Of a stretch of 64,000 nucleotides of DNA, positions 18,973-30,233 are shown in pieces. The DNA is taken from positions 1 through 64,000 of the forward strand of contig NZ_FNCB01000008.1 in assembly GCF_900100855.1 (NCBI RefSeq), in the 5' to 3' direction. Under the pieces are notes generated by a model that saw only the letters and a program-made list of their open reading frames with translations, was not told the DNA's origin and did no database searches. A program made the translations under genes and the position numbers. Numbering within the stretch: position 1 is the stretch's first letter; every line of letters begins with the position of its first letter. Source of the DNA: Idiomarina zobellii. GTDB taxonomy: Bacteria > Pseudomonadota > Gammaproteobacteria > Enterobacterales > Alteromonadaceae.

Positions 18973-20892
18973 TCAGCTGAACGCTTGCTCAATTTCACTT
19001 TGTTGCTTATCAACCTGTAGTTCGACATTTTGCAACAACTGATGGGCATGACTCATATTATCGATTAACGATCGAATTTCCTCTGAAAACGCTGTAACCC
19101 TTGAGCTCTGCTGCTCTGCGAGCTGCAATGAGGTTTTAGCCTCGTCACTTGAAGCCTGTGCTTTCTTCGAAACTTCGTCCGCAGTATCAACCAGGACATT
19201 AACGTACTCATGCTGATTTGAGCTCGTCTCTATAATATTCTGGTAGCTACTGTCGATAGCAGCGGATGCGTCCGTCAGCTTTCCTAATGTACTATCAATA
19301 CTGGTCAGTGAGGACTGAGTTTTCTGGGCTAATTGCCTTACCTCGTCAGCGACAACCGCAAAACCACGCCCTTGTTCCCCGGCTCGAGCAGCTTCAATTG
19401 CAGCATTTAGCGCCAGTAAATTAGTTTGATCAGCGATACCCGAAATAACAGACAGTGCCGAACTCACCTGCTCTACAGAGCTGGCAAGTTCATTAACCGA
19501 CGTTTTTGCAGATTTCATTGCCTGCTCATTCACGTTCGACGCATCACTCAGTTTTCTGATGTATTCTCGGCTTACTTGCATCGACTCTTGTGTACCTAGC
19601 GCATTTTGCTCAAGCGCTGCCGTACAGCTATTTAAAGAGGTCGTCAGTTCATTGAGCTGATTAATGCCCTCAATCGTTGATTCTGCCGATGTTTGCGTTT
19701 TATGTGATGATGAGACCAGCTCCTGCAACTCTTGTATTACCGTTTTAAGTGCGTCATTTACGACAGACATTTGACGAGACTTCTGCGCTTCACTGGACTT
19801 TGTTTGCTCAAGAATTCCGTTAAAAAACTTAGCAACTTCCCCAAACTCTGTCTTTTTATCAGCGCCGGGTAAGTAGGTAAGCTGTTGCTGCTCAAGGAGT
19901 TGCTGCATAGCGTTACGCAAACTTCGAAGAGGCGTCAAAACCATTTGTTTTAACAACAAAAAGTTAATTAAAGCAAAGAGTAGTAAAGCGGCAACTAACG
20001 CCACAATGGTTATCTTTATTTGTAAAAGTTGTTCTTGCTGAACGTCGATAAGCTGCTTTTCAGCAGCTACTGCTATTGCCTGAATTTGCGCAATGTCGTT
20101 TGAGATACTTTTGAATGCCTGCTCTCGTTTGGCTATTAACTCTAAAGTGGACGATAACTCTCGTGGATAACGGTTAACCAGACTGGCCATCTCCGAGAGT
20201 ATTTTAGGGCCCAGCTCTTTCGCCTCACGTTGAACAAGCATCATTGACTGGTCAGGCAGTTCTTCCTTCACGCCCAGTGCTGGTAACCCCTCCAACCTAT
20301 TTATTTCTTGCTTGATCGAGTTAAGAACTTGCTGAAGAACATCCTGCTCAACTTCTCCATTAAACAAACGCTCCCGGGTATGAACAAGCTCATTTATTAA
20401 TAGGATGAGGTCACTACCAACCTGAGCATACTTTTGGCTGGCGGACGGGCTGTTTGCAATTCCTTTTCGGGCGTAATCAAATAACCGGGAAAGTTCATTC
20501 GACAATGAACGCTCAGCATTAAAAAGCAAAGCAGTTTCCTGCCCAGAGAGCTTCCCAACTGATCGGTAATCTTTGCCTATTCTGGTATTTATAGACTGGA
20601 GCTGGTTAACAATATCGGATTTTTTATCAAAGCCTAAGTCAACCAATTTAGTTTCGGCGTGCTCTACTGCCTTTTGGGCGTCAGTAAGCAGTAAGGTATT
20701 TCCGGACTGCAGGTAGCCACTTAGATCAGTAACCACATTAACCATCAGACTTTGCTTTACTGACGAATAAGTTGCCTGCTTATCCTCAATAGTGTTGAGC
20801 TTGTTGCTCGACCAAAACAGAACCGTTAAAAAAACCAGCGACAACCCAAGTAAAACAAAAGAAGAAACTCGACTGAATGTGGATACGCGCAT
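18973..20892 (-). CDS. Methyl-accepting chemotaxis protein
   Basis: This 639-residue transmembrane receptor has TM1 at about 12-30, a long helical periplasmic region, and TM2 at about 292-315. A linker of about 35 residues is only weakly HAMP-like. The cytoplasmic signalling coiled coil carries the conserved tip [20 protein letters not shown] and [17 protein letters not shown]. The periplasmic domain gives no ligand clue. It is monocistronic, upstream of DUF47-pit on the same strand. No CheB/CheR pentapeptide is present at the C-terminus. Confidence 0.92.
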   Translation of the reverse strand: MRVSTFSRVSSFVLLGLSLVFLTVLFWSSNKLNTIEDKQATYSSVKQSLMVNVVTDLSGYLQSGNTLLLTDAQKAVEHAETKLVDLGFDKKSDIVNQLQSINTRIGKDYRSVGKLSGQETALLFNAERSLSNELSRLFDYARKGIANSPSASQKYAQVGSDLILLINELVHTRERLFNGEVEQDVLQQVLNSIKQEINRLEGLPALGVKEELPDQSMMLVQREAKELGPKILSEMASLVNRYPRELSSTLELIAKREQAFKSISNDIAQIQAIAVAAEKQLIDVQQEQLLQIKITIVALVAALLLFALINFLLLKQMVLTPLRSLRNAMQQLLEQQQLTYLPGADKKTEFGEVAKFFNGILEQTKSSEAQKSRQMSVVNDALKTVIQELQELVSSSHKTQTSAESTIEGINQLNELTTSLNSCTAALEQNALGTQESMQVSREYIRKLSDASNVNEQAMKSAKTSVNELASSVEQVSSALSVISGIADQTNLLALNAAIEAARAGEQGRGFAVVADEVRQLAQKTQSSLTSIDSTLGKLTDASAAIDSSYQNIIETSSNQHEYVNVLVDTADEVSKKAQASSDEAKTSLQLAEQQSSRVTAFSEEIRSLIDNMSHAHQLLQNVELQVDKQQSEIEQAFS

Positions 20893-20951
20893 AACGTCAA
20901 ACCGCTTTGAATAATGCGGTCAGTTTAAGACGCTTTTATGACAATTTTATG

Positions 20952-20988
20952 AAAAAAGCCGCGCAGATTTACTCAACGCGGCCTTTTA
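20952..20988 (-). terminator. Rho-independent terminator after the DUF481 gene
   Basis: On the minus strand GCCGCG, a 13-base loop and CGCGGC are followed by six T residues. The hairpin lies between the DUF481 stop and the chemoreceptor start. Confidence 0.85.
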
Positions 20989-21012
20989 GGAACAATTAAG
21001 TCTGAATAGACC

Positions 21013-21798
21013 TTAAAACGTATAAACCAGAGTAACAGCCGTTTCCGTATCCAGCTTTTCAATGCTTTCATCAGATACGTTTGAGTTGTGCGTACCGCTG
21101 ACAGAAAACTTCATTGCTAGTGAACTGTTAATGTTCGATGACAATGAGACTTCTGCTTTACTCTTAGTGTTGTCTTCACCCAGTTCAGATGACAGCAATG
21201 CATTGAACTTTGAGTTCTCGGAAATTTTCCAGTCAACACTGCCCGCTAAACGAAGAATCATTTGCCCTTCTGACTCAACAGGCGGCTCACCTTCTATTTG
21301 AATTGGTTTAGTTCGAGAGTAACCCGGACCAATTTCATAATCAGCGTATAAGTCTTCATCGTAACGATAGCGAGCACCGTAACCGGTTGCGACCGTTGCC
21401 TGATATTCGTAACCGCTGAACTCATCTTCTTCGTAAGAGCCGAAGATAAAGAGCGATGAACGGCTGTCTGGCGAAAACTTATAGTTGCTTTGCGCAGAGA
21501 CAAACATACGGTCAGCGGTTTCTATCGACTCACCCGTTGACTGGTCTTCTTGCTCTGCGGTGTAGTAGTCAATAACACCTTTGTGACGCCAGTTCTGGAC
21601 GTCGCGCGATACATTAAGCTTACCTTTTAAGCTTTCTGTATCGGTGTTTCCTGACGTGTACAGAAGGCCAAATTCCGCACTTGCCTGCCACTCTTCAACC
21701 GTTTCTGTGTCCATATCGTCAGCATCGTCAAACATAAAAGTTTGCGCACTGGCCGATACCGACAAAAATAAACTTGCAAATAATACTGATAAACGCAC
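21013..21798 (-). CDS. DUF481 outer-membrane beta-barrel protein
   Basis: This 261-residue protein has a clear signal peptide (MRLSVLFASLFLSVSASAQT). An acidic stretch follows, and then repeated amphipathic strands such as AEFGLLYTSGNTDTESLKGK, ending in the outer-membrane-type terminal Phe (TAVTLVYTF). This matches the YdiY-like salt-induced outer-membrane family (DUF481). Its physiological role is not established. It starts 11 bp after the fba stop, so it may be transcribed at the end of the glycolytic cluster and stopped by the terminator at 20952-20988. Confidence 0.88.
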   Translation of the reverse strand: MRLSVLFASLFLSVSASAQTFMFDDADDMDTETVEEWQASAEFGLLYTSGNTDTESLKGKLNVSRDVQNWRHKGVIDYYTAEQEDQSTGESIETADRMFVSAQSNYKFSPDSRSSLFIFGSYEEDEFSGYEYQATVATGYGARYRYDEDLYADYEIGPGYSRTKPIQIEGEPPVESEGQMILRLAGSVDWKISENSKFNALLSSELGEDNTKSKAEVSLSSNINSSLAMKFSVSGTHNSNVSDESIEKLDTETAVTLVYTF

Positions 21799-21808
21799 AG
21801 CAGCCCCT

Positions 21809-22873
21809 TTATTTTACAATTGCGTTTAGTTCGCCATTCTCATAGCGCTGGAACATGGTTTCTAATGTTATTGGTTTTATTTTACTTGCCATGCCTGCAC
21901 AGCCGAAGGCTTCATAACGTGCTTTGCAGATTTCCTCCATCGCCGTTGTCGCTGCCGCTAAGAATTTACGCGGGTCGAAGTTTGATGGATTCTCTGCCAA
22001 GTGGCGACGGATAGCACCGGTAGACGCTAAACGTAAGTCAGTATCAATGTTGACTTTACGAACCCCGTTTTTAATGCCTTCCTGAATTTGCTCAACCGGG
22101 ACACCGTAAGTTTCAGGAATTTCGCCACCAAACTCATTAATGACTTTCAGCCAGTCTTGAGGTACAGACGATGAACCATGCATCACCAAATGTGTACCCG
22201 GAATGCGACGATGAATCTCTTTAATGCGATCAATAGACAAAATATCGCCTGTTGGTGGACGCGTAAATTTATAAGCGCCGTGAGACGTACCACAAGCAAT
22301 CGCCAGCGCATCCACATTGGTTGCTTTAACAAACTCAGCGGCTTCTTCCGGGTCGGTCAGTAGCTGATCGTGTGACAATTTCCCTTCAGCGCCAACGCCA
22401 TCTTCTTCACCGGCCTCACCTGTCTCTAACGAGCCCAGACAGCCGAGTTCACCTTCAACAGAGACACCACAAGCATGTGCCATTTCTACGGTTTGCTTAG
22501 TCACTCGAACATTGTAGTCATAATCAGCAGGGGTTTTGCCGTCTTCCAGCAACGAACCGTCCATCATGACTGAACTAAAGCCTAATTGAATAGAACGCTG
22601 GCATACCGCCGGTGACGTGCCGTGATCTTGGTGAACAACCACAGGGATATGTGGCCATTCTTCAACCGCTGCCTGAATTAAGTGACGGAGGAAAGGAGCA
22701 CCTGCGTACTTGCGTGCGCCTGCTGAAGCCTGAACAATAACCGGGCTGTCAGTTGCGTCCGCTGCCTGCATAATCGCACGCATTTGCTCAAGGTTATTTA
22801 CATTGAACGCCGGTACACCGTAGTCGTGCTCGGCGGCGTGATCCAATAACTGTCGTAATGACACCAGGGCCAT
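21809..22873 (-). CDS. fba: Class II fructose-bisphosphate aldolase (Calvin-cycle-type subfamily)
   Basis: This 354-residue zinc enzyme interconverts fructose-1,6-bisphosphate with dihydroxyacetone phosphate and glyceraldehyde-3-phosphate. The metal and substrate motif [10 protein letters not shown] has H81, D83 and H84. Later zinc ligands sit in [10 protein letters not shown] and HGSSSVPQ. The phosphate-binding [16 protein letters not shown] is also present. The acidic insert [13 protein letters not shown] is typical of the class IIB, Calvin-type branch. It is the last enzyme gene of the tkt-epd-pgk-fba series. Confidence 0.97.
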   Translation of the reverse strand: MALVSLRQLLDHAAEHDYGVPAFNVNNLEQMRAIMQAADATDSPVIVQASAGARKYAGAPFLRHLIQAAVEEWPHIPVVVHQDHGTSPAVCQRSIQLGFSSVMMDGSLLEDGKTPADYDYNVRVTKQTVEMAHACGVSVEGELGCLGSLETGEAGEEDGVGAEGKLSHDQLLTDPEEAAEFVKATNVDALAIACGTSHGAYKFTRPPTGDILSIDRIKEIHRRIPGTHLVMHGSSSVPQDWLKVINEFGGEIPETYGVPVEQIQEGIKNGVRKVNIDTDLRLASTGAIRRHLAENPSNFDPRKFLAAATTAMEEICKARYEAFGCAGMASKIKPITLETMFQRYENGELNAIVK

Positions 22874-22905
22874 AAAAATACTCCTTTAAATTATAAAACT
22901 TGGGT

Positions 22906-24087
22906 TCAGGCGTCGTTTGCGCGCTCTTCTAAAACGGCCACTGCGGGTAAAGTCTTGCCTTCCAGAAACTCCAGAAATGCTCCGCCACCTGTTGAAATAT
23001 AGCTTATCTTATCAGCGATACCATATTGATCAATGGCTGCAAGGGTGTCACCACCGCCCGCGATTGAAAAAGCATCGCTATTGGCAATGGCATCCGCAAT
23101 GGCTTTTGTGCCATTTCCGAACTGCTCAAATTCAAATACGCCAACCGGGCCATTCCAAACAATGGTGCCAGCGTTAGTCAGCATAGAGGCAAGCTGCTCT
23201 GCTGTTTTTGGGCCAATATCGAAAATCATGTCATCGTCAGCCACAGCATCTACCGCTTTGGTTTCAGCCTTAGCTTCCGCACTAAATTCTTTGCCTGTCA
23301 CTACATCCACCGGCAACGGAATATCACCACCTTTGGCTTTAGCTTGTTCAACTAACCGGTTGGCTTCGTCTGTGAGGTCGGCTTCATATAGCGACTTACC
23401 GACATTATGACCGGCAGCAGCTACGAAAGTATTAGCAATACCACCGCCAACAATAAGCTGGTCAACAACACCACTTAATGACTCCAGCACCGTTAATTTC
23501 GTCGATACTTTAGAGCCGCCAACAATAGCCACTAATGGACGTTTCGGATTTTCCAATGCTTTGCCAAGAGCGTCTAATTCAGCTGCCAGCAAAGGGCCTG
23601 CGCAAGCAACGGGCGCATATTTGGCAACACCATGTGTCGATGCCTGAGCGCGGTGAGCCGTGCCAAATGCATCCATAACATAGACATCACACAAGGCAGC
23701 TAGCTTCTTAGCCAGCTCGTCATCGTTTTTCTTCTCACCCACGTTGAAACGTACATTTTCAAAAATAACCAGCTCGCCCGCTTCAATCTCAACGCCATCA
23801 AGATAGTCTTTGCACAAACGTACCGGGCAATCGAGAGCATCTGCCAAGTAGTCTACAACCGGTTGCATTGAAAACTGCGCATCGTACTCGCCCTCGGTCG
23901 GTCTGCCCAAGTGGGACATAACCATAACCTTCGCGCCGCCGTCCAACGCAGCTTTAATGCTTGGAATAGCCGCTTTCAGGCGAGCATCTGATGCGACTTT
24001 GCCGTCTTTAACCGGCACATTCAGGTCTTCGCGAATCAGTACACGCTTATTTGATAAATCCAAATCGGTCATTGCTATGACAGACAT
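22906..24087 (-). CDS. pgk: Phosphoglycerate kinase
   Basis: This 393-residue glycolytic enzyme phosphorylates ADP from 1,3-bisphosphoglycerate. Signatures visible are [26 protein letters not shown], the hinge motif [27 protein letters not shown] and the nucleotide-binding [13 protein letters not shown]. Length is standard. It lies 27 bp after epd and 32 bp before fba. The ATG at 24087 is supported by AGAGAGG upstream. Confidence 0.98.
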   Translation of the reverse strand: MSVIAMTDLDLSNKRVLIREDLNVPVKDGKVASDARLKAAIPSIKAALDGGAKVMVMSHLGRPTEGEYDAQFSMQPVVDYLADALDCPVRLCKDYLDGVEIEAGELVIFENVRFNVGEKKNDDELAKKLAALCDVYVMDAFGTAHRAQASTHGVAKYAPVACAGPLLAAELDALGKALENPKRPLVAIVGGSKVSTKLTVLESLSGVVDQLIVGGGIANTFVAAAGHNVGKSLYEADLTDEANRLVEQAKAKGGDIPLPVDVVTGKEFSAEAKAETKAVDAVADDDMIFDIGPKTAEQLASMLTNAGTIVWNGPVGVFEFEQFGNGTKAIADAIANSDAFSIAGGGDTLAAIDQYGIADKISYISTGGGAFLEFLEGKTLPAVAVLEERANDA

Positions 24088-24114
24088 CTAAAACCTCTCT
24101 TCTTTAAATTCAGA

Positions 24115-25134
24115 TTAAATCTGTTCGGCCATTTTGCGAGTCGTATCCAGTAACCGATTCGCAAAGCCCCATTCGTTATCACACCAGCATAAAAGCTTTA
24201 CCAACCGCTTATGGCTAACGCGAGTTTGCGTACCATCCACAATTGACGAATGAGGATCGTGGTTAAAGTCGATAGAAACCAGTGGCTCTTCGGTATAATC
24301 CAGAATGCCTTGCAACGCACCAGCGCTATGCTCTTTGAGCACTTTATTGACCATTTCCAGCGTCGCGTCACTATTTAGCGTAACGCTTAAGTCCATTGCG
24401 GTCACATTGGTGGTTGGCACCCGCACAGCAATGGCTTCAAAGCGCCCTTCTAAGTGCGGCAATATACGCTCAATGCCGCGCGCTAATTTTGTATCGACCG
24501 GAATAATGGACCGGCCTGCGGCACGCGTACGCCGTAAGTCCGGATGATAAGCATCTATAACCTGTTGGTCGTGCATTGCCGAGTGAATCGTAGTGATAGC
24601 ACCTGAGTCTATACCAAAAACGTCATCCAGCACTTTAATAACCGGGACAATACAGTTCGTGGTACAAGAGCCGTTGGAAATCACTTTATGTTCGGGTGAA
24701 AGTTCGTTTTCATTCACGCCGTAAATAGCGGTAAAGTCGACGTCAGGTTTCCCCGGGTGCGAGAACAGTACCCGCTTAACACCTTGCTTTAAGTAACGTT
24801 GACCGTCGTCCTGAGAACCGTAAACCCCTGTGCAATCGACAACAAAATCGACGTTATAGGAACGCCAGTCTATCGCTTCAATTTCAGTTTCATGAGCTAA
24901 GGCTATATCATCACCGGCAACCGTGAGTTCATCATTTGATTGCGTTACCTTGAAACCGAAGCGACCATGACTCGAGTCATATTTTAACAAATGGGCTATC
25001 GCTTCCGACGCCGCAGGCTCGTTAATCAAAGTGACTTGAATACTATCTCGGTAATTATTTTCGTACAGTGCACGCAAAAAGCTTCGGCCAATACGACCGA
25101 AGCCATTAATTGCGATACGAACAGCTTTGCTCAT
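24115..25134 (-). CDS. epd: Erythrose-4-phosphate dehydrogenase (GapA-like)
   Basis: This 339-residue NAD-dependent enzyme has the Rossmann start [16 protein letters not shown], the catalytic Cys157 in SNGSCTTNC, and a late [13 protein letters not shown]. Genes of this type next to tkt and pgk are usually Epd, which oxidises erythrose-4-phosphate to erythronate-4-phosphate for pyridoxal phosphate synthesis. The neighbouring transketolase makes that substrate, and pdxA, a later step in the same pathway, is also in this window. A gluconeogenic GapB role remains possible. Its ATG immediately follows the tkt stop codon's partner strand position with no gap. Confidence 0.9.
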   Translation of the reverse strand: MSKAVRIAINGFGRIGRSFLRALYENNYRDSIQVTLINEPAASEAIAHLLKYDSSHGRFGFKVTQSNDELTVAGDDIALAHETEIEAIDWRSYNVDFVVDCTGVYGSQDDGQRYLKQGVKRVLFSHPGKPDVDFTAIYGVNENELSPEHKVISNGSCTTNCIVPVIKVLDDVFGIDSGAITTIHSAMHDQQVIDAYHPDLRRTRAAGRSIIPVDTKLARGIERILPHLEGRFEAIAVRVPTTNVTAMDLSVTLNSDATLEMVNKVLKEHSAGALQGILDYTEEPLVSIDFNHDPHSSIVDGTQTRVSHKRLVKLLCWCDNEWGFANRLLDTTRKMAEQI

Positions 25135-27135
25135 TTACGCGTCCAATAAACGTTTGGCAGCGGCCACAGCGCTTTCAGCGGTAATGCCAAAGTGCTTGTA
25201 TAAATCACCGGCAGGCGCTGACTCACCAAAAGTGGTCATGCCTATTACTTCACCGTTTAAGCCAACATACTTCAGCCAAAAGTCGGTAATACCCGCTTCA
25301 ATTGCAACACGGCGTGTTACGTTTGCCGGTAAGACCGACTCTTTATATTCAGCGCTTTGAATATCAAACACATTAGTCGATGGCATTGAAACAACGCGCG
25401 CCTTACGCCCTTCTTTAGAGAGTTGCTCATAGGCTTCAACGGCCAAATCCACTTCCGAGCCAGTCGCAATGAAAATAATTTCAGGCTGACCTTCACAGTC
25501 TTTCAGGATGTAACCACCACGAGCAATACTTGCTACTTGCTCTTCGTCACGCTCTTGCTGCTGCATTCCCTGACGACTAAACACCAATGCCGACGGTGTT
25601 TTACTGCTTTGTATTGCTGCCCCCCAGGCTACTGCGGTTTCCACAGGGTCGCATGGGCGCCAGCATTGCAAGTTCGGTGTTTGACGTAAGTTTGCTAACT
25701 GTTCAACCGGTTGGTGTGTGGGACCATCTTCACCCAGGCCAATAGAGTCGTGGGTATACACAAAGATACTTGGCTGTTTCATTAACGCCGCCATACGAAC
25801 CGCATTACGTGCATATTCCATAAACATCAAGAAGGTCGCGCCATAAGCTTTGAAGCCGCCGTGCAGCGTCACACCGTTCATAATGGCCGACATACCAAAC
25901 TCGCGCACGCCGTAGTAAACATAATTGCCACTAGCGTCGTCTGCGGTAACGCCCTTAGCGCCGTCCCACAACGTCAGGTTAGAGCCGGCTAAGTCAGCTG
26001 AACCGCCTAACAGTTCCGGCAATTTTGGACCCAACTCATTTAATACATTCAGCGACGCTTTACGCGTTGCAATGGCTTCCGGTGCGTTCTGTAGTTTTTG
26101 TGCGTAGTCAAAAACGGTTGTCGAGAAGTTTTCCGGCAGCTCGCCATTCAGGCGACGCTTCAACTCTTTTGCGAGCTCTGGGTGCTCTTGTTCATAAGCC
26201 ACCCAACGCTTGTTCCACGATGACTCCACCGCTGCGCCTTTGTCTTTTGCTGACCACTGCTGATAGACATCAGCAGGGATTTCAAAGGCATCGTGCGACC
26301 AGTTCAACTGTTTGCGAGTAGCTGCAATTTCATCGTCACCCAGAGGTGCGCCATGACAGCTTTCAGAGCCTTGCTTATTCGGCGAACCAAAACCGATAAC
26401 AGTTTTACAGATAATCAGTGTTGGCTTCTCAGTTTCTGAGCGTGCTTCTTCAATAGCTTGTGTAATTGCTTGTGCGTCATGACCGTCAACCGCTTCAATA
26501 ACCTGCCAACCGTAAGACTCAAAGCGCTTAGCAGTATTATCGGTAAACCAGCCTTCAACCTCACCGTCAATTGAAATACCGTTGTCGTCGTAAAACGCAA
26601 TCAGCTTGCCAAGACCTAGGGTGCCCGCCAAAGAGCATACCTCATGAGAAATGCCTTCCATCAAGCAGCCGTCACCCAGGAATGTGTATGTGTGATGGTC
26701 GATAATATTGTGGTTTTCGCGATTAAATTGTGCCGCAAGTACTTTCTCTGCCAACGCCATACCAACAGCATTAGCAATACCCTGACCCAAAGGGCCGGTC
26801 GTCGTTTCAATACCAGGGGTATAACCATACTCGGGGTGGCCAGGGGTTTTAGAATCCAGCTGACGGAATTGTTTTAAATCATCAATGCCTAAGTCGTAAC
26901 CCGTCAAATGCAGCAATGAGTATATCAACATAGAGCCATGACCGTTCGACAGCACAAAGCGGTCGCGATCAGCCCAGTCCGGGTTATTCGGGTTATGCTT
27001 TAGGTAGTCACGCCACAGCACTTCTGCGATATCTGCCATGCCCATTGGCGCGCCGGGGTGTCCCGACTTGGCTTTTTGAACTGCGTCCATGCTGAGTGCA
27101 CGGATGGCATTGGCGAGATATTGACGATCTGACAT
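25135..27135 (-). CDS. tktA: Transketolase
   Basis: This 666-residue thiamine-diphosphate enzyme moves two-carbon units between sugar phosphates. The N-terminus is [20 protein letters not shown]. The cofactor motif is [18 protein letters not shown], and the pyrimidine domain contains [21 protein letters not shown] chose the ATG at 27135; the frame stays open to 27201 but the family N-terminus begins here. The ribosome binding site is the 3' arm of a hairpin described separately. The stop directly abuts epd. Confidence 0.97.
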   Translation of the reverse strand: MSDRQYLANAIRALSMDAVQKAKSGHPGAPMGMADIAEVLWRDYLKHNPNNPDWADRDRFVLSNGHGSMLIYSLLHLTGYDLGIDDLKQFRQLDSKTPGHPEYGYTPGIETTTGPLGQGIANAVGMALAEKVLAAQFNRENHNIIDHHTYTFLGDGCLMEGISHEVCSLAGTLGLGKLIAFYDDNGISIDGEVEGWFTDNTAKRFESYGWQVIEAVDGHDAQAITQAIEEARSETEKPTLIICKTVIGFGSPNKQGSESCHGAPLGDDEIAATRKQLNWSHDAFEIPADVYQQWSAKDKGAAVESSWNKRWVAYEQEHPELAKELKRRLNGELPENFSTTVFDYAQKLQNAPEAIATRKASLNVLNELGPKLPELLGGSADLAGSNLTLWDGAKGVTADDASGNYVYYGVREFGMSAIMNGVTLHGGFKAYGATFLMFMEYARNAVRMAALMKQPSIFVYTHDSIGLGEDGPTHQPVEQLANLRQTPNLQCWRPCDPVETAVAWGAAIQSSKTPSALVFSRQGMQQQERDEEQVASIARGGYILKDCEGQPEIIFIATGSEVDLAVEAYEQLSKEGRKARVVSMPSTNVFDIQSAEYKESVLPANVTRRVAIEAGITDFWLKYVGLNGEVIGMTTFGESAPAGDLYKHFGITAESAVAAAKRLLDA

Positions 27136-27140
27136 GAAAA

Positions 27141-27197
27141 ACCCCCTGAGGATGAAGAGCAACTTGCGATGCGCGTATTCTCCACATTTCAGGGGGT
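27141..27197 (-). promoter_or_regulatory. Hairpin overlapping the tkt ribosome binding site, metK terminator-like
   Basis: ACCCCCTGA (at 27197 down to 27189 on the transcript strand) pairs perfectly with TCAGGGGGT (27149 to 27141) across a 39-base loop. Five T residues, one C and the tkt ATG follow. The G run is the only plausible ribosome binding site for tkt, so the structure would hide it. The T run also makes it look like a terminator for metK, which ends 29 bp upstream. Confidence 0.55.
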
Positions 27198-27225
27198 ACA
27201 AGCAAATTTATTGGTTAATTTCTGG

Positions 27226-28371
27226 CTAAATATCGGCCTGTAAATCGGCAGCCTTGTCCGTTTGTTCCCATGGCAAGCCATCACGACCAAAGTGCCCGTA
27301 TGCCGCTGTTTGCTTATAAATAGGACGCTCTAAGTCGAGCATTTTAATTAAGCCATAAGGACGTAAATCAAAATGACGGCGCACCAGTGCAATTAATTGC
27401 TCCTCTGAGTGCTTAGACGTACCGAAGGTATCAATGCTGATAGAGGTTGGCTCCGCAACACCAATGGCGTAAGAAATTTGCAGTTCGCAACGCTCCGCTA
27501 AACCGGCGGCGACTAAGTTCTTAGCAACATAACGTGCAGCATAAGCCGCACTACGATCCACTTTAGATGGGTCTTTACCTGAGAAAGCACCACCACCGTG
27601 ACGTGCCATACCGCCATAAGTATCGACAATGATCTTACGACCCGTCAGACCGCAGTCACCCATAGGCCCACCAACGACGAAGCGTCCGGTTGGGTTAATA
27701 TGGAATTGCGTGTCTTTGGAAATCCACTGCTCCGGCAATACCGGTTTAATAATTTCTTCCATCACCGCTTCACGCAAAGTTTCCTGAGTAATGTCTTCTC
27801 TGTGTTGCGTTGACAGAACCACGGTATCTATGGCGACGGGCTTGCCGTTCTCATAAACAAAAGTCAGCTGGCTTTTGGCGTCAGGACGTAACCAGTCCAG
27901 CGTGCCGTTGTTACGCACTTCCGACTGACGTTGCATCACTCGATGCGCATAAGTAATTGGTGCAGGCATTAGAACGGAGGTTTCGTTCGAGGCATAGCCA
28001 AACATCAGCCCCTGGTCACCTGCGCCCTGTTCTTCAGGATGAGTACGGTCAACGCCCTGGTTAATATCACCACTTTGTTTACCGATGGCGTTTAATACTG
28101 CACACGACGCCCCATCAAACCCCATATCGGAATGTCGATAGCCGATGTCTTTGACGGTTTGACGAGCCAGGTCTTCAACATCAACCCAGGCTTTTGTTGA
28201 AATTTCACCGCCAACCAGCACCATGCCGGTTTTAACGTAAGTTTCGCAAGCAACACGGGCTTTAGGGTCTTTTGCTAAAATGGCGTCTAAAACCGCATCA
28301 GATATCTGGTCGGCAATTTTGTCCGGATGCCCTTCGGACACTGACTCTGAAGTAAACAGGTGACGTGACAT
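27226..28371 (-). CDS. metK: S-adenosylmethionine synthetase
   Basis: This 381-residue enzyme makes SAM from methionine and ATP. Diagnostic motifs are [30 protein letters not shown] and [20 protein letters not shown]. Length is normal. It is divergent from rsmE with a 115-bp gap that holds a MetJ-like site. Its product feeds QueA, RsmE and RsmA in this same window, though that is coincidental to general methylation demand. Confidence 0.98.
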   Translation of the reverse strand: MSRHLFTSESVSEGHPDKIADQISDAVLDAILAKDPKARVACETYVKTGMVLVGGEISTKAWVDVEDLARQTVKDIGYRHSDMGFDGASCAVLNAIGKQSGDINQGVDRTHPEEQGAGDQGLMFGYASNETSVLMPAPITYAHRVMQRQSEVRNNGTLDWLRPDAKSQLTFVYENGKPVAIDTVVLSTQHREDITQETLREAVMEEIIKPVLPEQWISKDTQFHINPTGRFVVGGPMGDCGLTGRKIIVDTYGGMARHGGGAFSGKDPSKVDRSAAYAARYVAKNLVAAGLAERCELQISYAIGVAEPTSISIDTFGTSKHSEEQLIALVRRHFDLRPYGLIKMLDLERPIYKQTAAYGHFGRDGLPWEQTDKAADLQADI

Positions 28372-28454
28372 ATGCCCACTATTCCTTTATTTTGATGAAA
28401 TCACTCAATACTGGTTGCATAATGTAACCGATCACTCTGTTTTTTTCTACTTCT

Positions 28455-28470
28455 GGACGTCTAAAAGTCC
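28455..28470 (-). promoter_or_regulatory. Possible MetJ operator upstream of metK
   Basis: Two adjacent 8-mers read GGACGTCT and AAAAGTCC. The first matches the MetJ half-site AGACGTCT at seven of eight positions, the second at five. The site is about 85 bp upstream of the metK start. The MetJ operator pattern is known from E. coli; its use here is inferred. Confidence 0.35.
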
Positions 28471-28486
28471 GAATAAGGCGAATAGC

Positions 28487-29218
28487 ATGCGAGTACCGCG
28501 GATCTATCACCCTGATCCCATCGACCTAAACGTTGAAGCCGAACTGAGTGCTGACGGTTTTCAACACTTGATCAAAGTGCTGCGTTTAAACGTAAACGAT
28601 AGCATTGTCCTATTCAATGGGGACGGCAGAAACTACCCGGCAACCATCACTCATGTTGCCAAAAAGTCTGCATCCTTTAAGGCAACCGCAGCCGAAGCGA
28701 ACGATATTGAATCTCCGGTTCATGTGCACTTAGGACAAGTTATTTCGCGTGGCGACCGTATGGACTTCGTGTTGCAAAAATCAGTGGAACTGGGGGTCAG
28801 CGAAATTACGCCGTTGTTTAGCGAGCGCTGCGGCGTAAAGCTCAGCGGTGACAGGCTCGAAAAAAAACAGCAACAATGGCAGAAAATAGTGCGCTCGGCT
28901 TGTGAGCAGTGCGGCCGCAGTGTAGTACCGGACGTTAAACCGGCACAGACGCTGGAAAACTTTATAAACAACAGCTTTGACGGCTTGCGGTTAACGCTCG
29001 ATCCAACAGCAGAACAGCCGCTGTCATCTTATACTCAAGCTGACAAGGGTATTCAGTTACTGATTGGTCCCGAAGGCGGTTTTACCGATGACGAAGTCAG
29101 CAACGCGGCAAGCCAGGGCTTTAAACCCATGAAGTTAGGCCCAAGAATATTAAGAACAGAAACCGCAGCGCTCTCTGCTTTAACCGCTGTGCAGTATCAG
29201 TTTGGCGATTTACGCTAA
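28487..29218 (+). CDS. rsmE: 16S rRNA m3U1498 methyltransferase
   Basis: This 243-residue SPOUT methyltransferase starts MRVPRIYHPDPIDLNVEAEL at the ATG at 28487, with AAGG upstream; an earlier frame start at 28415 is unlikely. It has the N-terminal PUA-like domain, then the trefoil-knot SAM site LLIGPEGGFTDDEV and KLGPRILRTETAALSAL. It is 10 bp before gshB, a pairing that is conserved in many gammaproteobacteria. Confidence 0.96.
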   Translation: MRVPRIYHPDPIDLNVEAELSADGFQHLIKVLRLNVNDSIVLFNGDGRNYPATITHVAKKSASFKATAAEANDIESPVHVHLGQVISRGDRMDFVLQKSVELGVSEITPLFSERCGVKLSGDRLEKKQQQWQKIVRSACEQCGRSVVPDVKPAQTLENFINNSFDGLRLTLDPTAEQPLSSYTQADKGIQLLIGPEGGFTDDEVSNAASQGFKPMKLGPRILRTETAALSALTAVQYQFGDLR

Positions 29219-29228
29219 AGGAGTTTAT

Positions 29229-30173
29229 ATGAAAAAGTTAGCAATGGTGATGGACCCTATCGCCGACGTAAAGACCGAGAAAGATACCAGCTTCCGCTTA
29301 TTACTCGAGGCACAAGCGCGCGGTTATCAATGCTTCTACCTGGAGCTGGGCGACTTAGTTATCGACAACGGAAACCCGATGGCGTTCGCACAGGAGGTCA
29401 CTGTCCGCGACCAAAAAACTGACTTTTATGACCTTGGTGACAGCGAATACCTGCCTTTGGAAAGCTTCGATGTCATTATGATGCGCAAAGATCCGCCGTT
29501 TGACAGCGAATTCCTTTATGCCACGCACATATTAGAGCTTGCCGAACATCGTGGCAGCCTGGTAGTGAATAAGCCGCAAAGCCTTCGTGACTGTAATGAA
29601 AAGCTGTTCACCTCGTGGTTTGCGGACGCTATTGCTGACACCGTGGTCAGTGCCCGTGCAGACGTTATAAAAGCATTCCACAAAAAGCACGGCGATGTCA
29701 TTTTGAAGCCGTTGGACGGCATGGGCGGCGCTTCAATTTTTAAAGTCACCGAAGACGGTAACAACCTGAGCGTTATTATTGAGACCCTCACCGAGAAAGG
29801 CCAGCGCTACGCCATGGCTCAGAAATATTTGCCGGAAATTAAAGACGGTGACAAGCGCATTCTGATTATTGATGGTGAGCCGGTGCCTTACTCATTAGCT
29901 CGTATTCCCAGCGCCGGTGAAACTCGCGGTAATTTAGCGGCAGGCGGCAGCGGTCGCGCACAGCCGCTTTCCGACAGTGACTGGGCGCTAGCACGTAAAG
30001 TTGGACCTGAACTGAAAAAAAGAGGCCTTATTTTGGTTGGTCTGGATGTCATTGGCGACCGTATAACAGAAATAAACGTAACCAGCCCAACCTGCATGCG
30101 GGAAATTGAAAACGCTTACGATATCAATATTGCCGAATTGGTGTTTGAAGCTGCCGAGTCGAAATTAAATTGA
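29229..30173 (+). CDS. gshB: Glutathione synthetase
   Basis: This 314-residue ATP-grasp enzyme adds glycine to gamma-glutamylcysteine. The ATG at 29229 follows AAAGGAG. Motifs include MRKDPPFDSEF, the ATP-grasp segments ILKPLDGMGGASIFKV and RILIIDGEPVPYSLARIP, the glycine-rich loop RGNLAAGGSG, and EINVTSPTCMREIE with metal ligands. Length is normal for GshB. Confidence 0.98.
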   Translation: MKKLAMVMDPIADVKTEKDTSFRLLLEAQARGYQCFYLELGDLVIDNGNPMAFAQEVTVRDQKTDFYDLGDSEYLPLESFDVIMMRKDPPFDSEFLYATHILELAEHRGSLVVNKPQSLRDCNEKLFTSWFADAIADTVVSARADVIKAFHKKHGDVILKPLDGMGGASIFKVTEDGNNLSVIIETLTEKGQRYAMAQKYLPEIKDGDKRILIIDGEPVPYSLARIPSAGETRGNLAAGGSGRAQPLSDSDWALARKVGPELKKRGLILVGLDVIGDRITEINVTSPTCMREIENAYDINIAELVFEAAESKLN

Positions 30174-30233
30174 ATTTCCTCTTTGCGCCCCCATATCGAA
30201 AGTAGAGATTATCGTTAAGGAGTCGGTGAATCG

